Below, one piece after another: positions 17,414 through 25,696 of a stretch of DNA of 64,000 nucleotides; positions within the stretch are counted from its first letter, which is position 1, and every line of letters starts with the position of its first letter. Location of the stretch: the NCBI RefSeq assembly GCF_001437425.1, contig NZ_JQCD01000018.1, positions 712-64,711 of the forward strand, read 5' to 3'. The position numbers were made by a program, and so were the translations under genes. This DNA comes from Weissella minor (GTDB taxonomy: Bacteria; Bacillota; Bacilli; Lactobacillales; Lactobacillaceae). The notes below the pieces were generated by a model. It ran no database searches, was not told the origin of the DNA, and saw nothing but the letters and a program-made list of their open reading frames with translations.

Positions 17414-18712
17414 ATGGATACGAAATCAATTTTTTCTAAGCTAGAGTCAATCAAGGTTGATGGAATCGGCTTAGTGGCATATGCCTTAATGGCAGTATTG
17501 CTAGTTATTGTGGTGAATATGGGTGTATTGCCTAACAACATGTTGGGTGCCATCTTCGTCCTTGTCTTAATGGGAGATATCTTTTATTATTTAGGAGCTA
17601 ACTTACCAGTATTTAAAACATATCTTGGTGGTGGAGCCGTATTTACAATGTTTGCGGCAGCTATTCTATCATATGTTGGGATTGTTCCAGAAGAATTGGT
17701 GAAGACAGCTGGTAACTTTACTAGCAACATGGGCTTCATTGACTTCTTCATTGTTTCATTGATTACGAGCTCAATTTTGGCTATGGATCGTAAGATGTTG
17801 CTTCGTGCAGCTGTTCGTTTCATGCCTGTTGCCTTCTTGTCAATGGCTGTATGTTTCTTCGTTGTTGGATTAGCTGGAATGTTGATGGGTAATGGCTTTA
17901 CACAATCAATTATGTATGTTGCTTTCCCAATCATGGCTGGTGGTGTTGGAGCCGGAATCGTTCCATTGTCATCAATCTATGCTAATGTACTAGGTGGATC
18001 AGCCGGTACATACTTGTCACAATTGTTCCCAGCTACAGTGCTTGGAAACGTTGTTGCCATTATTGCTGCTGGTGTTGTTTCAAAGACAATGATTAACAGC
18101 AAGTGGAATGGTCACGGACAAATTATGCGTGATCAAGATGAAGATACTTCAGCTAAGAAGAAGGCTTTGGACTTCAGTAACATGAAGCAACTTGGTGTTG
18201 GTTTGATTATGGCAATGTCATTCTACATGATTGGACAATTGCTTAATTCATTGATTCCAAGCATCAATAGCTATGCTTTCATTATTTTGTCAGTTATCTT
18301 GGTTAAGGCTTTGGGTCTATTGCCAGAATACTATGAAAATTCAGCTGTGTTGTTTGGACAATCAGTTACAAACAACATGACACACGCTTTGTTGGCTGGT
18401 GTTGGACTATCATTGTTGAACTTGGATGTTTTGGCAAGCTCATTGAATGTAAAGTTCGTGCTACTTGTTTTGATTAGTGTCGCAACAATTGGTATTGCCG
18501 CTGGATTTATCGGATACCTATTTGGTTTGTACCCAATCGAAGCATCTATCACTGCTGGATTCTGTAACAACAGTATGGGTGGTGCCGGAAACGTTGCCGT
18601 TCTTGCTGCTTCAGACCGTATGAACTTAATTGGATTTGCGCAAATGGGAAATCGTCTTGGTGGTGCGATTATGTTGGTTATCGCCGGATTCTATATTTCA
18701 TTCTTCCATTAA
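17414..18712 (+). CDS. 2-hydroxycarboxylate transporter (citrate/malate family)
   Basis: 432 residues, about eleven membrane helices. The two Gly-rich re-entrant motifs of the 2HCT family are present: MAGGVGAGIVPLSS near residue 180 and NNSMGGAGNVAVLAASDRMN near residue 385, the latter followed by the substrate-binding Arg region FAQMGNRLGGA. CitP, MleP and CitS belong to this family. Neither citrate lyase nor malolactic enzyme genes are adjacent, so substrate choice (malate, citrate, lactate exchange) is open. The 3' third of this gene was once duplicated: a decayed copy lies at 18874-19143. Confidence 0.9.
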   Translation: MDTKSIFSKLESIKVDGIGLVAYALMAVLLVIVVNMGVLPNNMLGAIFVLVLMGDIFYYLGANLPVFKTYLGGGAVFTMFAAAILSYVGIVPEELVKTAGNFTSNMGFIDFFIVSLITSSILAMDRKMLLRAAVRFMPVAFLSMAVCFFVVGLAGMLMGNGFTQSIMYVAFPIMAGGVGAGIVPLSSIYANVLGGSAGTYLSQLFPATVLGNVVAIIAAGVVSKTMINSKWNGHGQIMRDQDEDTSAKKKALDFSNMKQLGVGLIMAMSFYMIGQLLNSLIPSINSYAFIILSVILVKALGLLPEYYENSAVLFGQSVTNNMTHALLAGVGLSLLNLDVLASSLNVKFVLLVLISVATIGIAAGFIGYLFGLYPIEASITAGFCNNSMGGAGNVAVLAASDRMNLIGFAQMGNRLGGAIMLVIAGFYISFFH

Positions 18713-18740
18713 TGAATGTGCATGAAAAATTGAATTAAAG

Positions 18741-18775
18741 AAAGTCGGACAAATTTAATTTGTCCGACTTTTTTT
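18741..18775 (+). terminator. terminator of 2HCT gene (duplication unit 1)
   Basis: AGTCGGAC / GTCCGACT stem, loop AAATTTAATTT, then T7. Paralogous to 19171-19205. Confidence 0.9.
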
Positions 18776-18777
18776 GT

Positions 18778-18873
18778 GGTGATGCTTTAGGCTTCAAAGT
18801 TTGATTCTCTGCGTTTAAGCGTATCACGGGGCATATTTGGTCTGAGGTCAGTTGTTAAAGGCTTGAAGCTATT
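18778..18873 (-). pseudogene. decayed copy of the 3' end of amtB
   Basis: This stretch matches the last roughly 95 bp of the intact amtB gene (19208-19303, minus strand), for instance GTTGTTAAAGGC and ATATTTGG/ATGTCTGG-type variants, with scattered substitutions. It stops at GAAGCTATT, where the sequence switches abruptly into a copy of the 2HCT gene. It is the duplicated amtB end left in unit 1 of a tandem duplication. Confidence 0.8.
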
Positions 18874-19143
18874 CACACGCTTTTTTAGCTGGTAGTGGAC
18901 TATCATTGTTGAACTTGGCTGTTTTCGCACGTTTATTGAATATAAGGTTTTGATTAGTGTCACAACAATTGGTGTTGTGGCTGGCTTTAGCGGATATATA
19001 TTTTGTACAGGTGCCGGAACCTCGCCGTTTTTGTTGCTTCACAGCATATGAACTTAACTTGATTTGCGCAGTAAATAGAAAATCGTCTTGCTGGTGCGAT
19101 TATGTTGACTATTGCTGAATTCTATATTTCATTCTTCCATTAA
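18874..19143 (+). pseudogene. decayed copy of the 3' third of the 2HCT gene
   Basis: Begins CACACGCTTT like 18381 inside the intact gene and ends with the same TTCATTCTTCCATTAATGAATGTGC-type 3' end. Internal stretches identical to the parent include GGACTATCATTGTTGAACTT. Two deletions (about 12 and about 47 bp) and in-frame stops show that it is not translated. Confidence 0.85.
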
Positions 19144-19170
19144 TGAATGTGCATGAACAATTGAATTAAA

Positions 19171-19205
19171 AAAAGTCAGACAAATTTAATTTGTCTGACT
19201 TTTTT
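19171..19205. terminator. terminator between pseudogene and amtB (duplication unit 2)
   Basis: AGTCAGAC / GTCTGACT stem with the same loop as 18741-18775. The two copies differ by a paired G-C to A-T change that keeps the stem intact. Confidence 0.85.
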
Positions 19206-19216
19206 GTAGTGATACT

Positions 19217-20416
19217 TTAGACTTCAAAGCTTGATTCGCCGTGTTCAATCATATCACGGGTCATGTCTGGCTTGAGGTCGGTTGTTAAAGGCATGAAGCT
19301 ATTTAATAACTTGGTTAGTAATAGCGTACCGATTGTTGCCCAAAGGATTGTGATTAAAATTCCAGAGAGCTGTGAACCAAGTAGTTGAAAATTACCTTGA
19401 AGGACGTTTTGGACGCCTGCTAAATGTTCACTTGCAAATAGACCGGTAAAGATACCACCTAAGATACCACCTAAGCCGTGCGCACCAAATGCATCTAAGG
19501 CATCATCGTAGTGAAAGCGTGCTTTTAATGCTGGAATTGCGAAGAAGAGAATGGGTGTACCCAGGATGCTAATCAATAAAGCACTGTTGGTTGTGACTAA
19601 TCCAGCGCTAGGTGTGATGAGCACTAATCCGACTAAGGCACCGGTTAAGCTACCAAAGAGTGAAATATGTTTGGTTGTGTAGTAATCCAAAATGTTCCAG
19701 ATTGTAAAGCTGGTTGCGCTGGCTAGGAAAGTGTTTTGCAAGGCGTATAAGGCACCTTCGTTGATGCCTAGTGCTGATCCTGCATTGAATCCAAACCAAC
19801 CGAACCAAAGTAGTGCCATTCCAATCGCAACAGCTGGTGCACAATGGACTGTTGGTGCTTCAGCATTTTGGCGTTTTCCAATTTTCAATGCTAAAATTAA
19901 AGCAGTAATACCAGATGAAATATGGACAACATCACCACCGGCAAAGTCGAGGGCACCGAGGTGTTCGATAAGTCCATTACCCCAAACCATGTGGGCTAGT
20001 GGGTAGTAGACGAGTACTAGCCAACCGATGCAGAAAAAGATGAAAAATTTCAAATTGATACGATCAATAACGGCACCTGCGATAATACCTAATGTGATTA
20101 AAGGAAACATTCCTTGGAACATGGCAAAGACCGCGTCTGGAATTTGTAGACCCTTGGTACTGGTGGTAAAGGAAACGTCGTTGAATGCGAAATGCTTTAG
20201 ATTACCAATCAGTGCATGGTCGCCACTAAAGGTTAGGCTATAACCGAAAAGATACCAACACACAATGCCAAAGCCAAGTGGTAACAGTACCATCATCATG
20301 GTGTTAATCATACTTCTGTGTGGCGTTAAGCCGCCGTAGAATAGTGCTAGCCCTGCGGGCATAATCCATACAAGTAAGCTGGATAAAATCATAAAAACGA
20401 TGTCGGTATTGTTCAT
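19217..20416 (-). CDS. amtB: ammonium transporter
   Basis: 399 residues, eleven predicted membrane helices, Amt/Rh family. Both pore histidines are recognisable: DFAGGDVVHISSGITAL near residue 167 and DDALDAFGAHGLGGILGG near residue 310. Gating and recruitment residues PAGLALFYGGL are at the N terminus. It conducts ammonium or ammonia into the cell. Unlike the usual arrangement there is no glnK next to it. Its 3' end was part of a tandem duplication with the convergent 2HCT gene, but this copy is intact. Confidence 0.95.
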   Translation of the reverse strand: MNNTDIVFMILSSLLVWIMPAGLALFYGGLTPHRSMINTMMMVLLPLGFGIVCWYLFGYSLTFSGDHALIGNLKHFAFNDVSFTTSTKGLQIPDAVFAMFQGMFPLITLGIIAGAVIDRINLKFFIFFCIGWLVLVYYPLAHMVWGNGLIEHLGALDFAGGDVVHISSGITALILALKIGKRQNAEAPTVHCAPAVAIGMALLWFGWFGFNAGSALGINEGALYALQNTFLASATSFTIWNILDYYTTKHISLFGSLTGALVGLVLITPSAGLVTTNSALLISILGTPILFFAIPALKARFHYDDALDAFGAHGLGGILGGIFTGLFASEHLAGVQNVLQGNFQLLGSQLSGILITILWATIGTLLLTKLLNSFMPLTTDLKPDMTRDMIEHGESSFEV

Positions 20417-20541
20417 AACTGGCCTTCTTTCTTTAACTATACCAATGAGTATAATTGTTTAAAAAACATAGTGTGTAAATTTGTAAAAAAAGCTAACATG
20501 GCGAAATAATTTAGTCTAAAGGCGCTTATATAGGGGGATTT

Positions 20542-21090
20542 ATGCATTATTATATTGTTCCGGGGTTCGGCGCTGATGAAAATTCAGTTTGGTACCCATG
20601 GCTCGACCAATTGCTTAGTGATGACTTAAATGCCGAGGTGACGCGTTTGTCCATGCCATCGCAACAGGCGTTAGACGTCGCTGCTTGGCAACACTTACTT
20701 ATGACAACCATTAAAACTGATGCGCCTATTTGTTTGATTGGACATAGTTTGGGTTGCTGGTATATTCTGCATTATTTAAGTCAAAATAACTTGAAACAGG
20801 TAAATGTTATTTTAGTTGGCGGCTTTGATACAGCAGTAACTGCTTTTCCGGAATTTAAACCGCTTTTAGCTGTGCCGTTGAATTATGAGCAGATTCAGAA
20901 TACGATTGATCAAGGGCTATTGCTGACGGCAAAAGATGATCCGGTTGTCAATTGGCAGCAGACTTTTGCATTGGCAACGCGCTTGCATTTAGATATATTG
21001 ATTCAGCAAAATGGTGGTCATTTTCTTGGATGGCGACAACCGTTAATCGGAGAATTGGCCAAGCTATTTTATAAAGATAATGTGAGGTAA
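20542..21090 (+). CDS. RBBP9/YdeN-family serine hydrolase
   Basis: 182 residues, alpha/beta hydrolase of the small RBBP9/YdeN type. It opens with YYIVPGFGADENSVWYPWL, has the nucleophile elbow GHSLGCW (Ser near residue 74) and a late GGHFLGW supplying the catalytic His. Substrate unknown for most family members. It starts just downstream of the divergent amtB promoter region, after AGGGGGATTT, and is followed 6 bp later by the DUF218 gene. Confidence 0.85.
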   Translation: MHYYIVPGFGADENSVWYPWLDQLLSDDLNAEVTRLSMPSQQALDVAAWQHLLMTTIKTDAPICLIGHSLGCWYILHYLSQNNLKQVNVILVGGFDTAVTAFPEFKPLLAVPLNYEQIQNTIDQGLLLTAKDDPVVNWQQTFALATRLHLDILIQQNGGHFLGWRQPLIGELAKLFYKDNVR

Positions 21091-21096
21091 AGTGAC

Positions 21097-22101
21097 ATGA
21101 GTATTTGGCTAGCTTTTGCCACGATTGCTGTGATAGAGCTAATTAATTTGAAATTAGCGCGAATTTGGATTTGGAATGGGGTACTACCATTGCTAACCAT
21201 TGTGTTATTTTGTATTGGGATGACCCATTTAACAGCCGGACATCCAATTGTGGCATATAGCTGGCTAACAATCCTGGGGATTGGTGTCACTCTAGCTGTT
21301 TTATTTGTGTTGTGGGTAGCACGTTCCTTATTGCGTAGTGTTTTACGTACATGGCATGAAAATGGGTATGGGTTAGTTAACAAGACGATAATGGTAATTG
21401 TAGTCGGAAGTCTCGGACTGGGCATCATGAGTAGCATGGTTTATGGATTTGGGTATTTATCATGGTTGCGACCAAGTTTAACACTAGGATTGCTTGTTGC
21501 TAGTTATTTTGCTTTCTGGTGGTTTGCCTTTGGCATTGGTTTTGTGTTGTATCGACACAGGCAGCAACGTAACTTACCAATTGATTATTTGTTGGTTTTG
21601 GGGGCGAAATTAGACCAGGGTCAGGTTGTCTCATCCACACTGCGAACCCGAATTAATACGAGCTTACGGTTTGTACAACAGCATAAAATTGAACCGTTAT
21701 TTGTTATGTCAGGCGGGCAAGGATCAGATGAACGTCGGCCAGAGGCGGTTGCGATGCGTCAATATGTCGTTGATCAGGGTTATCCTTCCAAAATGATATT
21801 GGTTGAGACTGAATCAACCAGTACATGGGAAAATATGGTCAATTCAAAGCGCCTTTTGTTAGAAGAAAAGATTGCCCTTAGGTCAGGTGCGTTTGTGACG
21901 AGTGACTATCATCTTTATCGCGCCGCTATGTTGGCCCAAAAAGCAGGGATGCCAACCCAGGGAATTGCCGGACGGACTGATCCAACCTATTTTTGGCAGG
22001 CTTACATGCGTGAGTATTTTGCGATTATGTATCATGCAAAGCATTGGCATTTAGTGGGCATAGTGCTATTGCTTTTAATTGGTAGCGCTTTCGTATTTTA
22101 G
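21097..22101 (+). CDS. DUF218 (YdcF/SanA/ElyC-type) membrane protein
   Basis: 334 residues. N-terminal half has four to five hydrophobic segments; the DUF218 domain starts near residue 165 with DYLLVLGAKLDQGQVVSSTLRTRI and continues with VMSGGQGSDERRPEAVAMRQY and ESTSTWENMVNSK, the family signature. Members act at the envelope, and ElyC influences peptidoglycan and carrier-lipid metabolism in enterobacteria; the role here is unknown. Probably cotranscribed with the hydrolase just upstream. Confidence 0.85.
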   Translation: MSIWLAFATIAVIELINLKLARIWIWNGVLPLLTIVLFCIGMTHLTAGHPIVAYSWLTILGIGVTLAVLFVLWVARSLLRSVLRTWHENGYGLVNKTIMVIVVGSLGLGIMSSMVYGFGYLSWLRPSLTLGLLVASYFAFWWFAFGIGFVLYRHRQQRNLPIDYLLVLGAKLDQGQVVSSTLRTRINTSLRFVQQHKIEPLFVMSGGQGSDERRPEAVAMRQYVVDQGYPSKMILVETESTSTWENMVNSKRLLLEEKIALRSGAFVTSDYHLYRAAMLAQKAGMPTQGIAGRTDPTYFWQAYMREYFAIMYHAKHWHLVGIVLLLLIGSAFVF

Positions 22102-22184
22102 CCAGAAAGAATGGTTGTGACCAATGAATCATAGTATAATGAATGTGTTAATGTCTGATGATAATTAAAAATGGAGGCAACAAC

Positions 22185-22604
22185 ATGACACAAGAACGTA
22201 CATTGATTCTAATTAAGCCAGACGGCGTTGCGCTTGGCCACATTGGCGAAGTGATTACACGAATTGAACGTAAAGGTTATCAAATTCAAGATTTGAAAGT
22301 GACACATGCTACGGATGAGCTGTTGGCTCAACACTATGCAGATAAAGTGGATCAGCCATTTTATCCAAAAATGAGTCGTTATATGCAAGAAGGACCGATT
22401 GTTGCCATGATTGTAAGTGGTGTTAACGTGGTTCCTGGTTTCAGACGTTTAGCCGGTGCGACAAATCCGGGTGAAGCCGATTTTGGAACAATTCGTGGTG
22501 ATTTTGGTCGCGAATGGGAAGATGGTGTGCTACGTAATGTCGTGCATAGTTCGGATAGTGAAGAAGCTGCTGAACGCGAAATTGGCATTTGGTTTGGAAA
22601 ATAA
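22185..22604 (+). CDS. ndk: nucleoside diphosphate kinase
   Basis: 139 residues. TLILIKPDGVALGHIG, then GATNPGEADFGTIRGDFG and NVVHSSDS, the active-site motif with the phosphorylated His. It transfers gamma-phosphate from ATP to nucleoside diphosphates. The ATG at 22185 follows ATGGAGGC; an upstream in-frame ATG at 22158 has no ribosome-binding site. Monocistronic. Confidence 0.97.
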   Translation: MTQERTLILIKPDGVALGHIGEVITRIERKGYQIQDLKVTHATDELLAQHYADKVDQPFYPKMSRYMQEGPIVAMIVSGVNVVPGFRRLAGATNPGEADFGTIRGDFGREWEDGVLRNVVHSSDSEEAAEREIGIWFGK

Positions 22605-22612
22605 ATAAAAAT

Positions 22613-22656
22613 CCCCCAGCTTATTAGAGTGAATCTAGTAAACTGGGGTTTCTTTT
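22613..22656 (+). terminator. ndk terminator
   Basis: CCCCAG(C)TTA / TAAACTGGGG stem with a long loop and a T-rich tail. Confidence 0.7.
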
Positions 22657-22662
22657 ATTATA

Positions 22663-22703
22663 AAAAAGCCTGTTTCCGGAAATAACCGAACAACAGACTT
22701 TAA
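22663..22703 (-). terminator. hsp20 terminator
   Basis: On the minus strand AAGTCTGTT / AACAGGCTT pair around an inner TTCGG...CCGGAA stem, followed by T6. Confidence 0.7.
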
Positions 22704-22709
22704 TGAAAT

Positions 22710-23117
22710 TTAGTTAATTGAAATTTTGTGATCAGCTTCTTGGACCTTAGGCAAGATAAGTGTAAGCACACCATTTTCAACGTTAGCTTCAATTTCAGCT
22801 TCGTCGACACCAGGCAAGTTCAAGCTACGGTGAGCTGAACCTTCAGTACGCTCGCTCAATAACACGTTGTCATCTTTGTCTTCGTGGTCTTCAAAGTGAT
22901 CATACTTAGCATCGATGTTTAGAACGCCATCGCGATAGTTCAAGCTAATATTGTCTTTGTCGACACCAGGTACATTAACATGAACGGTGTACTTGTCTTC
23001 AGACTCAGTCACATCAGCATTCAAAACTGATGGGGCTTGGGCCTCGTTGAACAATCCACGTGATACTTGGTCGATAAAGTGATTCAAATCGTTATATGTC
23101 CGTACTTCGATACTCAT
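22710..23117 (-). CDS. hsp20: Hsp20 small heat-shock protein
   Basis: 135 residues: short N-terminal arm, alpha-crystallin domain (ADVTESEDKYTVHVNVPGVD through EANVENGVLTLILPK) and a short C-terminal tail KISIN with the IxI oligomerisation motif. It holds unfolded proteins in an ATP-independent way. Ribosome-binding site AGAGAGG. A CIRCE element lies about 140 bp upstream, so HrcA control is likely. Confidence 0.95.
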   Translation of the reverse strand: MSIEVRTYNDLNHFIDQVSRGLFNEAQAPSVLNADVTESEDKYTVHVNVPGVDKDNISLNYRDGVLNIDAKYDHFEDHEDKDDNVLLSERTEGSAHRSLNLPGVDEAEIEANVENGVLTLILPKVQEADHKISIN

Positions 23118-23256
23118 GATAAATACCTCTCTTTATTTTATTATTGTTATTTTGAGTTGGTAAGTAAGTTTAGGTTTGCTTTTGTTTGCCCTTGCCTTGC
23201 TTACATTTATTATGATAGCACCATAAAAAAGAAAAACAAGGGGTTTTTCGAAAAAA

Positions 23257-23283
23257 TTAGCACTTTATCCACTAGAGTGCTAA
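23257..23283. promoter_or_regulatory. CIRCE element (HrcA operator)
   Basis: TTAGCACTT-N9-GAGTGCTAA, one mismatch from the CIRCE consensus TTAGCACTC-N9-GAGTGCTAA with the exact 9-bp spacer. It lies between divergent hsp20 and the DUF2075 gene and could act on either. A minus-strand promoter for hsp20 (TTGTTT-N16-TATCAT) lies just beyond it. Confidence 0.85.
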
Positions 23284-23349
23284 TTTGACGCTTGTGTAGA
23301 TTGAATAAAGCTGATTACAGCAGGTTTTCGACGGTGTTATAATAAATCT

Positions 23350-24585
23350 ATGGAAAATGAGATAATTAAAAAATTTAATGTTGATAAATTAACCGATGCG
23401 CAAGAAGAACAATTAACCCAGATTGAACACTTTATCCAAGCACAATTACGGAAGCCAAATGAAGCGGGTGCGGTGGCAATTATTCGTGGTAAAGCTGGAA
23501 CTGGGAAAAGTGTTGTTTTAACGGAACTATTTAAACGCCTGCAAACGGGCAGTCGTCAAAATCATTCTGTCTATGCCGGGACTAAAAATGCTTTTACGGT
23601 CAATCACCCAGAATTGCTAAAAGTCTATCAGGAATTGGCCAGTCAAGAGCCGATGTTACGCAAGAAAGATTATTTAAGGCCAACTAGTTTAATCAATCAA
23701 GCGCATAAACAACATGAAAAATATGATGTGATTGTGGTAGATGAAGGACATTTGCTATTGTCTAAATCTGAACCTTATATTAAATTCATGCAAGACAATC
23801 AATTAAGTGAGCTTATTAAAATTGCAAAAGTTGTAGTCGTTGTTTTTGACCTAGAACAGGTGATGCAATCAAAGGCATTTTGGAATCAGGCTTTAATCGA
23901 TGAAGTCACCCATACTGCGGTGACAAAAACGTTTGATTTAGATTTACAATATCGGGTGCAAGCGAATCCGGCTGTGTTGGATTGGTTAGCGGATTTGAGT
24001 GTTGGTACAATCAAACCAATACCAGCTGATTTAGGCAGCTATGATTTAAGAATCTATGACCGGGCAAGCGATATGTATGCTGCAATTAAGCAGCGCAATC
24101 AAGAAGTGGGCTTGTCACGCATGATTGCGACAAGTGGTTTTAAACGCTTACCAAATGGTGATCATCATGTATACATGGACGATTTTAGTTTGCCATGGGA
24201 TGAATATGATGCACAAAAGACACCGTGGGGGGAGCGGCCGGAATCAATTAATGAAGTCGGTTCAATCTATACCATGCAAGGATTCGACTTAAACTATGCG
24301 GGTGTGATTTTGGGGCCGCCATTTGTTTATGATGAAGCGACGCGCCAGATGGTTATTGATACAGAAAAAGTGACCCATCGAGAAATTTATAAGAAGTCGC
24401 CACATTTAACAACTGAGCAAGAGATTGCGAACATGCAGCAAGCGGTCATGTATCACGCTGCTAGTATTTTGTTGACACGTGGTATCAAAGGATTGTATTT
24501 AACGGTTGCGGATGACAACTTACGAGCGGTTTTAGTTGCGTTACAAGAAGATTGGAGTCGAGAACATGCAAAAATGGATGAATGA
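23350..24585 (+). CDS. DUF2075 ATPase/helicase-like protein
   Basis: 411 residues. Walker A IIRGKAGTGKSVVL near residue 50 and Walker B YDVIVVDEGHLL near residue 135, with later superfamily-1-like motifs (LQYRVQANPAVLDWLAD, SIYTMQGFDLNYAGVILG, ILLTRGIKGLYLTV). DUF2075 proteins resemble the ATPase core of Schlafen-like and SF1 helicases; cellular role unknown. TATAAT at 23338-23343 is only 6 bp before the ATG, there is no Shine-Dalgarno sequence, and TTACAG at 23315-23320 fits as -35, so the mRNA may be leaderless. Its 3' end overlaps menF by 20 bp. Confidence 0.8.
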   Translation: MENEIIKKFNVDKLTDAQEEQLTQIEHFIQAQLRKPNEAGAVAIIRGKAGTGKSVVLTELFKRLQTGSRQNHSVYAGTKNAFTVNHPELLKVYQELASQEPMLRKKDYLRPTSLINQAHKQHEKYDVIVVDEGHLLLSKSEPYIKFMQDNQLSELIKIAKVVVVVFDLEQVMQSKAFWNQALIDEVTHTAVTKTFDLDLQYRVQANPAVLDWLADLSVGTIKPIPADLGSYDLRIYDRASDMYAAIKQRNQEVGLSRMIATSGFKRLPNGDHHVYMDDFSLPWDEYDAQKTPWGERPESINEVGSIYTMQGFDLNYAGVILGPPFVYDEATRQMVIDTEKVTHREIYKKSPHLTTEQEIANMQQAVMYHAASILLTRGIKGLYLTVADDNLRAVLVALQEDWSREHAKMDE

Positions 24586-25696
24586 ATTTAATCAGCAAGC
24601 AGATGCTGTATATTTTGCATCAGCTGATAAAAAAACACGGCTGGTTGGCTTTGGTCGTCAATCGGAATTGATGGATTGGGAAAATCCGGATATGCTCAAT
24701 CAATGGGTCGCAGCACAAAGCGGGCCGATTTTTGGTGGATTCAATTTTAACTCCAAACAAACACTTGTTGGGATTATGGGTGGCTACTTTGTGGCGCCGA
24801 AGACGGTCATTGATTTAACCCAAAACACAGAATGGCAAAGTGAAGTTGAACGGACCAATGTGTTACGACGGCTTGTTCAAATGAGGCAGGAAGACGACTG
24901 GGTGACGCGGATGACGCCGGTGCTAGCGACATTACAAAATGATCCTACCAAAGAAAAAGTGGTGTTAGGCATGCAAACGCATTTGGCATTGGATGGGCCA
25001 CTAGCTTTGGATGTCATTTTAGATGATTTAGAACAGCAACAACCGCATAGCTACCATATGGTTATTAAGCGCGAGCAGGAAGTCTTTGTTTCAGCAACGC
25101 CAGAACGGATTGTGCGGATGCAAGGGGCGCAATTTGAAACGGCCGCAGTGGCAGGATCAATCAGACGTGGTGCGACCGAAGCGGAGGATGCCGCATTGGC
25201 AGATGATTTGTGGCGAGACAAGAAAAATCGACATGAGCATGATATTGTGGTCCAAACGATTGCTGAACGCCTGCAAGATATGCATGATTTAACATATGCC
25301 GCAGTACCAGAAATTTTGAAGACACCCCAAATTCAACATTTATATACGCCAATTACAGGTCGTTTGGACGCAACGATGACGGTGCTCGATTTGGTACAAC
25401 GTTTGCATCCAACACCAGCTTTGGGGGGGATGCCACAAGCCTGGGCGCAAGCTGTTATTGCCGAAGATGAAGCTGAACCACGTGGTTTATTTGCAGCACC
25501 AATTGGTTATCAATATCCGGATGGTAGTGGTGAATTCGTGGTCGGCATTCGGTCCATGTATGCCAATACCAAGGCGTTAACATTGTTTGCGGGTGCAGGA
25601 ATTTTACCTGATTCTGATTTAGCGCAAGAGGCAGCCGAAATTCAATTAAAGATGACACCAATGCGCACACTGATTAAAGGACAAACTCATGAATGA
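24566..25696 (+). CDS. menF: isochorismate synthase
   Basis: 376 residues, chorismate-binding enzyme. C-terminal signatures: VSATPERIVRM, ETAAVAGSIRRGAT, KNRHEHDIVVQTIAERL, HLYTPITGRL, LHPTPALGGMP, and GEFVVGIRSMY with FAGAGILPDSD. It converts chorismate to isochorismate, the entry to menaquinone synthesis; directly adjacent menD settles this choice over a salicylate or anthranilate role. The ATG at 24566 follows TTGGAG and lies inside the upstream gene, so translation is probably coupled. Confidence 0.88.
   Translation: MQKWMNEFNQQADAVYFASADKKTRLVGFGRQSELMDWENPDMLNQWVAAQSGPIFGGFNFNSKQTLVGIMGGYFVAPKTVIDLTQNTEWQSEVERTNVLRRLVQMRQEDDWVTRMTPVLATLQNDPTKEKVVLGMQTHLALDGPLALDVILDDLEQQQPHSYHMVIKREQEVFVSATPERIVRMQGAQFETAAVAGSIRRGATEAEDAALADDLWRDKKNRHEHDIVVQTIAERLQDMHDLTYAAVPEILKTPQIQHLYTPITGRLDATMTVLDLVQRLHPTPALGGMPQAWAQAVIAEDEAEPRGLFAAPIGYQYPDGSGEFVVGIRSMYANTKALTLFAGAGILPDSDLAQEAAEIQLKMTPMRTLIKGQTHE

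Noticed and set aside
18874-19143. Reading the second 2HCT-like stretch as a separate small gene
   Set aside because: It contains in-frame stops and deletions relative to the intact gene and ends at the same duplicated terminator.
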